A DNA stretch of 64,000 nt from Veillonellaceae bacterium (GCA_025992895.1 DAJPGA010000001.1:631001-695000); one strand, 5' to 3'; shown: positions 1-7,882, counted from the first letter of the stretch. Made by a program: numbers and translations. The notes: generated by a model not told the origin, from the letters alone.

Positions 1-138
1 AAACTGATGGCAGACCCGATGCTTAGGAAGAAAATGGGTCATGCGGCAAAATTGGAAATGGAAGAATTTTCTCCTGAAAGAGTATGGGATGAGTGGGAGA
101 AACTTCTTTCCAAGCTGGTTCAAAATAAAAAACAATAA
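1..138 (+). CDS. C-terminal end of a GT4-type glycosyltransferase (partial)
   Basis: The open frame enters from the left edge and stops at TAA 136-138, leaving 45 residues. The tail contains MADPMLRKKMG followed by EEFSPERVWDEWEKLL. This matches the usual last helices of family 4 glycosyltransferases, where a 'dP.lr..mg..a' stretch precedes 'Fsw..v...w..ll'. No catalytic part is visible, so donor and acceptor are unknown. It ends just before a strong terminator and is probably not part of the pilus operon downstream. Confidence 0.6.
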   Translation, partial: KLMADPMLRKKMGHAAKLEMEEFSPERVWDEWEKLLSKLVQNKKQ

Positions 139-143
139 TTTCA

Positions 144-167
144 CCGCCCTTCACGGGCGGTTTTTTA
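144..167 (+). terminator. Rho-independent terminator after the glycosyltransferase
   Basis: CCGCCC and GGGCGG pair around a four-base loop and are followed by six T. It lies six bases after the stop codon. Confidence 0.85.
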
Positions 168-260
168 TTTCCTTGCTACTCTTTTCTCCTCATCCCCCAA
201 ATCTTTATTCTGCTATGCATCGGCTTCATGGAGTTTATAATCTTTATGATTATTTTCTAT

Positions 261-289
261 TTGAATATTGATACAGCATTTTGGATAAT
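261..289 (+). promoter_or_regulatory. Predicted sigma-70 promoter of the pilus operon
   Basis: TTGAAT (261-266) and GATAAT (284-289) are separated by 17 bases. No better promoter is visible between the upstream terminator and the first pilin gene, so a leader of about 260 nt is implied. Confidence 0.5.
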
Positions 290-474
290 ATAGGAAAATT
301 ACGTGATTGATCCGTGTCTTTCCGATGGAGGGAAGGGCTGGTATCAATAAAGAGCTGGCCGGCTGCGGAAGGTCTGGCGGTTCTGTTTATGTTTCTTGAC
401 GAGCTCCGTGGAAGGGAGCTGGCAGCGGGAAGGCTGCGTCGGGTTTCGTGCGGGGAGGAGGTATAGGTTTTTTC

Positions 475-506
475 AGGCGGGCGCCAGTCAACGTGCCGCC
501 TTTTTG
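475..506 (+). terminator. Terminator-like hairpin inside the pilus operon leader
   Basis: AGGCGG (475-480) pairs with CCGCCT (496-501) and a run of five T follows. It stands between the predicted promoter and the first pilin start, so it could act as an attenuator. No known riboswitch class was recognised around it. Confidence 0.45.
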
Positions 507-555
507 TTGTGCTCAAAAACCGGCGAGGCCGGTGTGTTGTGGGAAAGGTTGGTCC

Positions 556-969
556 ATGATGGAAGGTACAATGGAAGATTACAAGGGCAGTGGATTAGGA
601 AGGAAAAGGAAAGGTTTCATGCTCCTGGAGCTCATCATCGTCGTGGCGATCGTGGGGATTTTGTCGGCGGTGGCTATGCCGGATATCCTTGGCATGACGA
701 ATGATGCGAAGGCGGCTCGTATTCAGGCGGATTTGTCGGCGATCGGAACGGCGTCAGAGATGTATTACGTGAAGAATGGCGAGTACCCGACGGCGCTTTC
801 GCAGCTGGTGGATACAACGGGAGCGAATGGGTATCTGAAGAAAATGCCGGAGCCGCCGGATAAGAGTGTGACATACACGATGGGCTCGAAAGGTGAAGTG
901 ACGGCTGTTTTCAATTCTGTGACGTACTCGTCTTTCGGAACGACGAGCACAAGTACACAGCAGTCGTAA
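556..969 (+). CDS. Major type IV pilin / GspG-like pseudopilin
   Basis: This is a prepilin whose class III signal ends in RKG, followed by FMLLELIIVVAIVGIL, with Glu at mature position 5. After the hydrophobic helix comes a GspG-like body: ADLSAIGTASEMYYVKNGEYP, then a loop with MPEPPDKSVTY. The mature form should be assembled as a pilus or pseudopilus subunit after processing by the peptidase encoded next door. ATG 556 has GGGAAAGG seven bases upstream. ATG 571 with GGAAGG is an alternative and would give a 15-residue leader. The frame is open further upstream through a GTG, but that extension is unlike a signal peptide. Confidence 0.8.
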   Translation: MMEGTMEDYKGSGLGRKRKGFMLLELIIVVAIVGILSAVAMPDILGMTNDAKAARIQADLSAIGTASEMYYVKNGEYPTALSQLVDTTGANGYLKKMPEPPDKSVTYTMGSKGEVTAVFNSVTYSSFGTTSTSTQQS

Positions 970-978
970 GAGGTTCCC

Positions 979-1557
979 ATGAGAAGCGGAGGGGAAGACC
1001 GGTTATTGTGGGAGGATGTCTGGCAGGGCGGGAGAGGATTCCTTCTGCTCGTGATTTCGTGCGCCCTGTATGCGGGTCTTCTTTTCATGACGGAGGGGAA
1101 GGCCCGTTTTCTGCTGCCATTTTTGCTCTTCTTCCCTGCACTGGAGGACAGGCGGACGGGGTATATTTCGGACGGCTGGAGTGCGCTTCTTCTTCTCTGC
1201 GGCCTCCTGACTTCGTATGAGGCGGGGATGATTTACTTTGCTATCCTTTCAGCGGCGCTTGCGGGCGGCGTTTTCTTTGTGCTTCGCCTGGCGTCCGGCG
1301 GAGGCGCGGGGGAGGGAGATATATTTCTGGCCGCTGCGATTGCATCCTGGCTTTCTCCGGTGGGAACGCTCGGTTTCCTCTGGGCGGCGTCGGCTTCGTG
1401 CGCGCTCTTTTCCCTGCCTCTTTTGATTTCGGGAAGGAGGTCGCTTGATGACGGGATCCGTTTCGCGCCGTTCCTTGCTGCCGGAGGGATCGCGGCTTTC
1501 TTCTTCGAGGAAACGGGGCTTACGCTTCTGGCGGCATCGTGGCTTTGTTCTCGCTGA
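979..1557 (+). CDS. Prepilin peptidase (A24 family), short form
   Basis: The product is a polytopic membrane protein of 192 residues. It shows the two aspartate motifs of type IV prepilin peptidases: ALEDRRTGYISD near residue 57 and GAGEGD near residue 112. It should cleave the leaders of the pilins made from this operon. The N-terminal methyltransferase half found in full-length PilD/GspO is missing, as is known for some short A24 enzymes, so N-methylation may be absent or done elsewhere. The last 110 bases overlap the next gene in another frame. Confidence 0.75.
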   Translation: MRSGGEDRLLWEDVWQGGRGFLLLVISCALYAGLLFMTEGKARFLLPFLLFFPALEDRRTGYISDGWSALLLLCGLLTSYEAGMIYFAILSAALAGGVFFVLRLASGGGAGEGDIFLAAAIASWLSPVGTLGFLWAASASCALFSLPLLISGRRSLDDGIRFAPFLAAGGIAAFFFEETGLTLLAASWLCSR

Positions 1558-1993
1558 AGCGCTCATTGTACTTCTGATCGTTTCGCTGGGGATGGCGATG
1601 GCGGTTCCCTCGCTGTCTGACTGGCAGGAGGAGCGGCAGCTCGATCTGGCAGCGGAAGAGCTGGCCTCGGCTATCCGTGAGGCACAGACGGAGGCAAGGA
1701 GTGAGACGTCTCGGTATGGAAATGTCGTGGCGCGGACGTACTTTTTCTGCGCACAGGACGGCGACCACGTCTCTTATTTCACAAGAAAGGGCACGACGAC
1801 GATCCGTCCGAAAGGCTCGTTCCCTGAAAACATCCGCGGGACGGGCAATCTGAACCTGACGCTTCGGAAGGACGGCTATGCCGGGGAGAGCAGCAAGTAT
1901 TCAATGTATTTGAGGACGAAGGACGGAAAGTATGCGCGCCAGATCGTGGTGGCGGCGTACACGGGGCGTGTCCGGATCGTGAGGGACGCATGA
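1448..1993 (+). CDS. Minor prepilin, GspH/FimT-like
   Basis: The leader is unusually long, about 32 residues and rich in Arg and Ser. It ends in HRG before FVLAEALIVLLIVSLGMAMAVP, with Glu at mature position 5. The remaining 130 residues include ASAIREAQTEARSE, which resembles the helical stretch of FimT/GspH proteins. ATG 1448 is chosen because GGAGG (1436-1440) stands seven bases before it. The start lies deep inside the peptidase gene, giving a 110-bp overlap. The long leader may simply result from that overlap. Confidence 0.7.
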   Translation: MTGSVSRRSLLPEGSRLSSSRKRGLRFWRHRGFVLAEALIVLLIVSLGMAMAVPSLSDWQEERQLDLAAEELASAIREAQTEARSETSRYGNVVARTYFFCAQDGDHVSYFTRKGTTTIRPKGSFPENIRGTGNLNLTLRKDGYAGESSKYSMYLRTKDGKYARQIVVAAYTGRVRIVRDA

Positions 1994-2352
1994 GGAGAGA
2001 GGGCTTTCTTCTGGTGTGGGCGGCCGCGGCGCTGGCGATTGTCATGACGCTTGGCGCGGGCGTTTTTCTCTCGGTGTCCGTGGCGGCAAAGCAGGAGGCA
2101 GAAAGGGAAATTTCCCTTGATGAAACGCTGATTGCCCAGGATGCCATGGAGCAGATGAAGGCCAGCGTGCGCCTGGGTGAGCCCGTTTCCATGCCTGAAG
2201 AAATCGTGAGAAATGGCAGGACGTATACGGTCGAGATGAGTGAGGAGCCCGTCTATGTCGAAGCTGTCCCGATGAAGCGGATGAAGGCGGAGGTCTCGGA
2301 TGCGTCCGGGAAGTCCGTTTCATTTTCTGTCCTGATGGAGGATCCGCAATGA
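1990..2352 (+). CDS. Small prepilin-like protein lacking Glu5
   Basis: The protein has 120 residues and overlaps the previous gene by ATGA. Its N-terminus reads MRREG then FLLVWAAAALAIVMTLGAGVF, a class III signal with a hydrophobic helix. The usual Glu at mature position 5 is Trp here. Lack of Glu5 is typical of tip subunits such as GspK in known systems, so a tip or initiator role is possible. The body of about 90 residues has no domain I recognise. Confidence 0.55.
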   Translation: MRREGFLLVWAAAALAIVMTLGAGVFLSVSVAAKQEAEREISLDETLIAQDAMEQMKASVRLGEPVSMPEEIVRNGRTYTVEMSEEPVYVEAVPMKRMKAEVSDASGKSVSFSVLMEDPQ

Positions 2353-2876
2353 AACGAAAAGGATTTCTTCTTCTGGAAGCTCTGATTTCCCTCTTCATCC
2401 TGACCTCGCTCGCGCTTTCCATCTTCCCTCTGGCCACGGAGACGGCACGGGTGATCGACAGTCTTGCAAAGCGCGGACGGCTTTCGAGCGAGGCGCTCTC
2501 TGTTTCCGACTACATGACGGAAAAGATCAGGAACGGCAGGCGGATGGCACAGGTCCCGGTCTCCGGCGACCGGTACACGTACTACGACCTGAACGAAAGG
2601 GACGTCGAGGCGCGGTATACGTTTTATATCGACAGGGAAAAGCTGAAGCTTCTTCTCTACAACGGCCTTTCGGAACCGGTGACAGGCGAGAAGACGGGAA
2701 CGGGCGAGACGATCATTTTCTCGCCGTCTGAGGAGGATCCGGTGTTTTCTCAGGAAATGGGCGCGCTGCGTCTTCATTTCCTGATGGAGCATAAGAACGG
2801 GATCGACCAGGTGGACTGTGAGACGTCGGTCATTCCTTATGCGGATTTGTATAAGAAGGGGCAGCCATATGTCTAG
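2349..2876 (+). CDS. Minor prepilin, GspJ/PilW-like
   Basis: This 175-residue protein begins MKRKG then FLLLEALISLFILTSLALS, a clear prepilin signal with Glu5. After the helix comes SVSDYMTEKIRNG and a mixed beta-rich tail, as expected for larger minor pilins of the GspJ/PilW type. The start overlaps the previous stop by ATGA, so it is translationally coupled in the same operon. Assignment to one minor-pilin class rests on size and order only. Confidence 0.6.
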   Translation: MKRKGFLLLEALISLFILTSLALSIFPLATETARVIDSLAKRGRLSSEALSVSDYMTEKIRNGRRMAQVPVSGDRYTYYDLNERDVEARYTFYIDREKLKLLLYNGLSEPVTGEKTGTGETIIFSPSEEDPVFSQEMGALRLHFLMEHKNGIDQVDCETSVIPYADLYKKGQPYV

Positions 2877-3270
2877 GAGGAAGGGGACGCTTTCAATCAT
2901 CCTGATTCTCCTCTTCTCGGCACTCCTTTCGGCATCGACGGCGCTCGTCCTTTTCCTCACGAGGGGCAGCGCGGCAGCGGTGTCGCATGAAGAGGGGCTC
3001 CGCTCGGTCTATGCGGCAGAGAGCGGGGCGAACTGGGCTCTTTCGCGCCTTTCCTCGGGCGCAGGCGGAAGCACGTCGCTCACGCTGGAAGAGGGAGACC
3101 GGACGATTCTTGTGAGGATCACGGATGACGGGGAGAGCGGCAGGATCAAGGTCCGCTCGGAAAATGAAAAGGGGGATCACCGCCGGTTCCTGACGATTGA
3201 TTTCTCTTCGGAAACGGTGGATGGAAAGCGCATTTTGACGGTGGAGGATATTTCAAGTGTTCCATTTTGA
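2869..3270 (+). CDS. PilX/GspK-like pilus assembly protein
   Basis: The product is 133 residues with one N-terminal hydrophobic segment (LSIILILLFSALLSAS) after MSRRKGT, followed by SVYAAESGANWALSRL. An 'AESGxxxA' stretch right after the transmembrane helix is characteristic of PilX/GspK-type pilus proteins. The start at 2869 overlaps the preceding gene by 8 bp and has AAGGGG upstream. The frame is open from 2818 but that extension is not needed. No Glu5 equivalent is obvious. Confidence 0.55.
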   Translation: MSRRKGTLSIILILLFSALLSASTALVLFLTRGSAAAVSHEEGLRSVYAAESGANWALSRLSSGAGGSTSLTLEEGDRTILVRITDDGESGRIKVRSENEKGDHRRFLTIDFSSETVDGKRILTVEDISSVPF

Positions 3271-4792
3271 TACCTCAGTTCTTACGAAGGAAGCGCTGCT
3301 CATGCGGGCAAGGCGCTTCTTTTCGGGTACGAAGAAAACGATTCTCCTCCCGATGGCAGGCAGCCTTTACGGCGCTGACATGCAGGAAGGGAAGTTCCTC
3401 CATTTCGCTTCCGTCCCTTTTCCCCACGACAAGGAGCCGGAAAAGATTGCCAAAGCTCTGGAAGCGCTCGCAGAGAAAGGCATCCGCGGGAAATCCCTGA
3501 TGCTCATTGCGACGGGACGTGATCTCCGGACGAAGGTGCTGCATCTTCCGGAAATGGATGAGGATGAAATGCACGAGTCGCTTTCCTGGGAAGAGGACAG
3601 GATATTCCCGGGCGATGAGCCGCTCCGGACCGGTCTTCGCGTCCTTTCGCACACGCCGCAGGCCTGGCACATCCTCTTTTCTTCTGTTTATGAAATCACG
3701 GTCACGCGTTGGATAGAAGGCGCGCGTCTGGCCAAGAAATGCCTCGTTTCGCTCCTCCCTGTGACGGATATCCCGCTTGCAGAGGGGCCTTACGGTGTCT
3801 GTTTTGCAGCAAAATCGACGGCGCAGCTTTTCTTCTACCACGGCGAAAAGGTCAGAAGCCTCAAGGCCAGGCAAAGCGAGAGGGACAAGATACGACGCTT
3901 CTTCCTGAGGGAGGCAGATGGCATGGAAGGGGAAGTGCCATGCTTCCTCGTGCCGCTTTTTTCCTGCACGGAAGAAGAACTGGCTTACTGGAAGGCATCC
4001 CTGCTCGCCGCGATTTCGGGCGGAGAAGTTCCCGAGGAAAATCCGGACATCGTAGAGGAAGAGGAGGACGCTTTCTCGGCGGTGCTTGCCTACGAGGATG
4101 CGCCTGACACCAGGGATTTCTCGGAAGAAGAAGCGTCTGCCAATCTCAAAGTGATGATTCCTGCCGAGGAAGAGGGATTTCTTCATGAAACGGCATTTCG
4201 TCTCCTCATGGGCGCGGAAAAGGCAGGGACGGTCATTCCTTCCGGCGCGGTGCGGAGGCTCTTCACGGAAGAGAACCGCGGCCTTCGCATGGCGCAGGGA
4301 GCGGCGGTGATATCGTTCCTTTTCTGCCTGACGGGCCTTGGAATGTTCGTCTCTGCCGAGAAGGATTTCCTCCATGAAAAAGAGCTTTCCATTTCCCTCT
4401 CGCCGGTCAGGAAGGAAATGGAAGCGTATGAGAAGGAGCAGCATGAAGCGCGGGCACTCGAAGGCATGCTGCGGAAGCTGGAGAAGGAAAACATGCACTG
4501 GGAGCAGAAGCTCGCGTACCTTGGCGAATCGATGCCAAGCGGCGTCGTCTTAAGGGAAATCGCCGAGGAGAGCGGGGAAGTGCGTCTCGAAGGGACGGCG
4601 CAGACACCTGAGGCCGTCGGGATTCTACGTGATGTCGTCGCCTCTTCCTGGGGCGGGGAGACGAGAATCGGGAAGCGGAAGGGAAATCCGCTGACGAAGC
4701 TCACGGATTTCACAATCATCTGGACGAGGGCGGATGAAACGCCGAAGACGGATGCGCCCAGAAAAGCAGTCAGAAGGACGGTGAAGAAATGA
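3257..4792 (+). CDS. PilM/PilN-like (GspL-like) pilus assembly fusion protein
   Basis: The first 350 residues look like a cytoplasmic, acidic PilM/GspL-type region. A single membrane segment follows near 360-378 (AAVISFLFCLTGLGMFV), then a coiled-coil stretch (KEMEAYEKEQHEARALEGML) and a small periplasmic domain of PilN type (SGVVLREIAEESGEVRLEGTA). PilM and PilN are separate proteins in most type IV pilus systems, while GspL joins both roles, so this is a GspL-like architecture. The start is GTG 3257 with GGAGG nine bases upstream; ATG 3302 is an alternative. Its stop overlaps the next start by ATGA. Confidence 0.6.
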   Translation: MFHFDTSVLTKEALLMRARRFFSGTKKTILLPMAGSLYGADMQEGKFLHFASVPFPHDKEPEKIAKALEALAEKGIRGKSLMLIATGRDLRTKVLHLPEMDEDEMHESLSWEEDRIFPGDEPLRTGLRVLSHTPQAWHILFSSVYEITVTRWIEGARLAKKCLVSLLPVTDIPLAEGPYGVCFAAKSTAQLFFYHGEKVRSLKARQSERDKIRRFFLREADGMEGEVPCFLVPLFSCTEEELAYWKASLLAAISGGEVPEENPDIVEEEEDAFSAVLAYEDAPDTRDFSEEEASANLKVMIPAEEEGFLHETAFRLLMGAEKAGTVIPSGAVRRLFTEENRGLRMAQGAAVISFLFCLTGLGMFVSAEKDFLHEKELSISLSPVRKEMEAYEKEQHEARALEGMLRKLEKENMHWEQKLAYLGESMPSGVVLREIAEESGEVRLEGTAQTPEAVGILRDVVASSWGGETRIGKRKGNPLTKLTDFTIIWTRADETPKTDAPRKAVRRTVKK

Positions 4793-5346
4793 AGCTCGAA
4801 CCAATCCTGCATGATACGAAGTACAAGAGAGGGTACCTCGCGCTCGCCTTTCTTCTCGCCCTGACGGGCTGCTTTTTCGTCGAGCGTTCCTGGGACAAGC
4901 AAGAGTCGGCCGGCCTCATGGCGGCAGAGAACCAGAAAGCGCTCCATTTCAGGGCGCCGGAAGAGGGGACGTACCTGCCCTTTCTGACAGAGCTTTTCGG
5001 GAAAGCAAGCGCGCCGGAGCTTGCTGAAGCGCTCGAGGAGAGCGGCGTCATCGTGACGAATATCTCGGAAAGTGAAGGAACTATCGACGAAAACGGAAAA
5101 TTTCAAAAAATACGTGTACAAGGTACCGGAAGCTTTGCCCAAATTGTCCGCGGCTTTGATATAATAAAAGGCAAAGAGAGATGGAATGCGATGGATCTCA
5201 AATCATTGAAAAGAGAGGGAGGACAGTTGTCCTTCGACGCGGAGATCCGTACCTTCCAAAGCCGAGGTACCTATGAAAAAGAGAAATATAGTTCTGATCG
5301 GTCCCATGGGGACAGGAAAGAGCCGCGCGGCGAGGATTCTCGCTGA
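4789..5346 (+). CDS. PilO/GspM-like pilus assembly protein
   Basis: The protein has 185 residues: a short cytoplasmic tail, one membrane helix at about 17-32 (YLALAFLLALTGCFFV), then a periplasmic region with FQKIRVQGTGSFAQIVRGFD. That stretch resembles the ferredoxin-like fold of PilO, where 'v.G.y..l..f' is typical. Its position after the PilM/N-like gene supports the call. The last 74 bases overlap the following kinase-like gene, and the charged C-terminus encoded there looks unconserved. Confidence 0.55.
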   Translation: MKLEPILHDTKYKRGYLALAFLLALTGCFFVERSWDKQESAGLMAAENQKALHFRAPEEGTYLPFLTELFGKASAPELAEALEESGVIVTNISESEGTIDENGKFQKIRVQGTGSFAQIVRGFDIIKGKERWNAMDLKSLKREGGQLSFDAEIRTFQSRGTYEKEKYSSDRSHGDRKEPRGEDSR

Positions 5347-5896
5347 CGGCCTGGACTGGCAGCTGGCCGATACGGACCGCATGATGGAAAAGGACACGGG
5401 GATGCGCATCGCCGAGTACTACCAGAGTGCGGGGCCGGATGCGTTCACTGCCAAGGAAAAGGAAATCATCAACAGAGTGCGCTTCTACCATGAAGCGGTG
5501 ATTGCGATGGGCGGAAATTATCCCATGACGGAGGAGAAGTTTCATCTCCTCTCCGAGCATGGCGTCGTCATCCTGCTCTATGCGAAACCATTCCGCCTGG
5601 CCGAGCGCGTGAGGCGCCGCATCGGAAAACGCCCGACGATGGACTACTCCGATGTGGACGGATACGTCCGTCAGATGCTGAGGAAATGGACAAAATGGAG
5701 AGACAGGGTCGATCTTGTCATCAATACGACGAACTGCCATCCGGAACAGACAGCGCTCATGATTGCGCGCTACATTGACAAGCACAATATAGGATTTGCA
5801 GCACGGCGGGGACCGGGGTATCCCGGCCGTGAGGAACACACCGAGAAGAGAGCGCGGAACGGCCGGCCCTCTTCCCATGGGAGAAGATCCCAGTAG
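5273..5896 (+). CDS. Shikimate-kinase-like P-loop kinase, substrate site altered
   Basis: The N-terminus MKKRNIVLIGPMGTGKS has the P-loop of shikimate kinases, and ADTDRMMEK keeps the acidic D-x-D. The lid region has KRPTM, similar to the family RPLL. Key shikimate contacts differ. The FRxxE motif reads FTAKE, so the Arg is Thr. The GGG motif reads GGN. The C-terminal substrate Arg aligns with Lys in KWTKWRDRVD. The last 35 residues are a low-complexity basic tail. It overlaps pilO by 74 bp and precedes pfkA by 22 bp. It may be an AroK-like kinase with another substrate, or a weak shikimate kinase. Confidence 0.6.
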   Translation: MKKRNIVLIGPMGTGKSRAARILADGLDWQLADTDRMMEKDTGMRIAEYYQSAGPDAFTAKEKEIINRVRFYHEAVIAMGGNYPMTEEKFHLLSEHGVVILLYAKPFRLAERVRRRIGKRPTMDYSDVDGYVRQMLRKWTKWRDRVDLVINTTNCHPEQTALMIARYIDKHNIGFAARRGPGYPGREEHTEKRARNGRPSSHGRRSQ

Positions 5897-5918
5897 TCGG
5901 CCGCAGGGAGGGATTTTC

Positions 5919-6914
5919 ATGAAAAGACTAGCTGTACTCACAAGCGGCGGAGATGCGCCGGGCATGAATGCGGCCGTACGGGCGGTCGTAAGGACAGCCC
6001 TGGCGCTTGGATGCCAGATTTATGGAATATACAGAGGCTATGCAGGACTTCTGGACGATGATTTCGTCCGCATGGAATCCTCCTCCGTGAGCGGCGTCGT
6101 CCTCCATGGCGGCACCATGCTGAAAACGGCCAGATGCAAGGAATTTCTGGAAGAAGAAAACCAGATCAAAGCGGCAGAAACGCTGAAGCGCAGAGGCATC
6201 GACGGCCTCGTCGTCGTAGGCGGAGACGGCTCCATCAAAGGCGCCGAAGTCCTTTCGAAACTGGGCATTTCGACTGTCACCATTCCGGGCACCATCGACA
6301 ACGACATGCACGGCACCGATGAAACTATCGGCCACGATACCGCGGTGAATGCTGTCGTATCCGCTGTCAGCCGCATCCGCGACACCGCCAGCGCCCACAA
6401 CCGCGCTGCCATCGTCGAAGTCATGGGACGCTTTGCAGGAAACATTGCCTTAGACTCCGGTCTTGCCTGCGGCGCCGAATACATCCTCGTCCCCGAAGTT
6501 CCCTTCAGCCGCGAGAAACTCGCCAGAAGCCTCAAACGCCAGATGGAAGAGGGCAGGACGAACAGCATCATCATCTGCGCAGAAGGCGCCGACGACGGAA
6601 GAGCCCTCGGCGAATGGCTCAAAGAAAGAACCGATATCGACATCTGCACCACCATCCTTGGCTTCATCCAGCGAGGCGGCCAGCCAAGCGCCAAAGACGC
6701 CATCCTGGGATCCACCCTGGGAGCCGCAGCCGTCAAAGCACTCCTTGATGGAGAAACCGCCGCCCTTGTCAGCATGTGGGAGGGCAAAGTCACAAAAGTA
6801 TCCTATGAAGATGCGAAACATATAAAGAAACCCTTCAACCAGAAACTCTACGATCTCGCAGAAATGCTTGGCGCAGCCCAGGTAGAAGGAAACATAAGAG
6901 AATCAGGACTGTAA
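5919..6914 (+). CDS. pfkA: 6-phosphofructokinase
   Basis: This is an ATP-dependent phosphofructokinase for the committed step of glycolysis, making fructose 1,6-bisphosphate. The sequence shows LTSGGDAPGMNAAVR at the N-terminus, GGDGS (ATP-type), PGTIDNDMHGTD with the catalytic Asp, and MGRFAG. The length is 331 residues against about 320 for the family. ATG 5919 is preceded by AGGGAGGGA; the frame is open upstream but that extension is the tail region of the kinase-like gene. A terminator follows directly. Confidence 0.95.
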   Translation: MKRLAVLTSGGDAPGMNAAVRAVVRTALALGCQIYGIYRGYAGLLDDDFVRMESSSVSGVVLHGGTMLKTARCKEFLEEENQIKAAETLKRRGIDGLVVVGGDGSIKGAEVLSKLGISTVTIPGTIDNDMHGTDETIGHDTAVNAVVSAVSRIRDTASAHNRAAIVEVMGRFAGNIALDSGLACGAEYILVPEVPFSREKLARSLKRQMEEGRTNSIIICAEGADDGRALGEWLKERTDIDICTTILGFIQRGGQPSAKDAILGSTLGAAAVKALLDGETAALVSMWEGKVTKVSYEDAKHIKKPFNQKLYDLAEMLGAAQVEGNIRESGL

Positions 6915-6926
6915 GAAAAGGAAGAA

Positions 6927-6971
6927 GGAGCTGTGGCGAAGTGATTGCACATTTTGCCACAGCTCCTTTTT
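6927..6971 (+). terminator. Terminator after pfkA, member of a recurring family
   Basis: GGAGCTGTGGC pairs with GCCACAGCTCC, followed by six T. Similar stems with a CTGTG/CACAG core recur at 17178, 22256, 50399, 54851 and 57484. Confidence 0.85.
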
Positions 6972-7091
6972 CTATTGGAATATTCCATTAAAGGATTATC
7001 TAGCAAATGTATTTATTGTTTCTGTCTGAAAACCACAAAACCTCGCTTCGCTCGAGAACTACATCTCATTCCCCGGCTTCGCCGGGACCTT
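6972..7091. repeat. Left half of an intergenic repeat interrupted by an IS
   Basis: The stretch starting ATTGGAATATTCC and running through GGATTATCTA recurs at 22299, 54893 and 57531. It ends in the hairpin CCCGGC-TTC-GCCGGG (7072-7086) and the CCTT target site. The right half resumes after the IS at 8820. Confidence 0.7.
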
Positions 7092-7150
7092 TGGTATGAT
7101 TCAACAAGAAAGACAGAATAATATCATAAATATATTAGGAGGTCATTCTT

Positions 7151-7882
7151 ATGCCATGTAAAACCAAAGCGTCCCCGGAGGAAATGTTAGACCAGATTGC
7201 TTCATATCTCTATCAGGGTGTTACGATTACCCAGGCAGCTGAAAATCTTCATATGAGCCGCATAACATTCAGGAAATGGGTCCTCCGGTATAAAGAGGAG
7301 GGCTTTAAGGGATTGCGGCCCAGGCAGCATTTGTCTTACTACTCCAATCAGATGAAGATCCAGGCCGTAAAGGAATATCTTAAAGGCGGTGTTTCCATGC
7401 TTTCCGTCTGTGCCAAATACAGAATTTCCGGCACACTCTCCCTTAAAACATGGATTGAGGCGTATAATGAGCATAAGTTGACAGACCTCGTTTCTGAAGG
7501 AGGAGATCTTATGGGCAAACGCCAGCAATCGGTCAAGGAAGAGCGAGTCAGAATCGTTCAGGAGTGCATCGCCAGTGGATGCGATTATAACAAGATAGCC
7601 AAGAAGTACAACATGTCCTACCAAACGCTCTACACATGGGTAAAAAAGTTCAAGGAAATGGGCGAAGTTGGTCTTGAGGATTACAGAGGAAAGCCGATCA
7701 GGCTCCAAACGCCCCGGACCGAAGAAGAACAGCTGCGTCAGGAGAATGCCAGACTTCTTGAAGAACAGAAGGATCTTATAGCAGAGATTGCCCTGCTAAA
7801 AAAAAAGATGGAGATAGAGGAAAGGTTGCGTTCCTCGAAGGATTCAGCCTTACTCACCTTCTCAGAGATTTTAAAGCCATAA
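7151..7882 (+). CDS. IS3-family OrfA (helix-turn-helix), copy 1
   Basis: The 243-residue frame carries repeated helix-turn-helix segments: VTITQAAENLHMSRITFRKW and, later, CDYNKIAKKYNMSYQTLYTW. A leucine-zipper-like stretch follows (LRQENARLLEEQKDLIAEIALLKKK). This is the DNA-binding half of an IS3-type transposase. The frame crosses A AAA AAA AAG at 7798-7807 and then stops after 25 more residues. A -1 slip on the heptamer 7801-7807 gives KKDGDRGK, exactly the sequence of the fused frame in copy 2. AGGAGG stands before the ATG. Confidence 0.85.
   Translation: MPCKTKASPEEMLDQIASYLYQGVTITQAAENLHMSRITFRKWVLRYKEEGFKGLRPRQHLSYYSNQMKIQAVKEYLKGGVSMLSVCAKYRISGTLSLKTWIEAYNEHKLTDLVSEGGDLMGKRQQSVKEERVRIVQECIASGCDYNKIAKKYNMSYQTLYTWVKKFKEMGEVGLEDYRGKPIRLQTPRTEEEQLRQENARLLEEQKDLIAEIALLKKKMEIEERLRSSKDSALLTFSEILKP

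Noticed and set aside
300..555. A c-di-GMP (GEMM) riboswitch in the pilus leader
   Set aside because: The conserved GEMM core sequences were looked for and not found.
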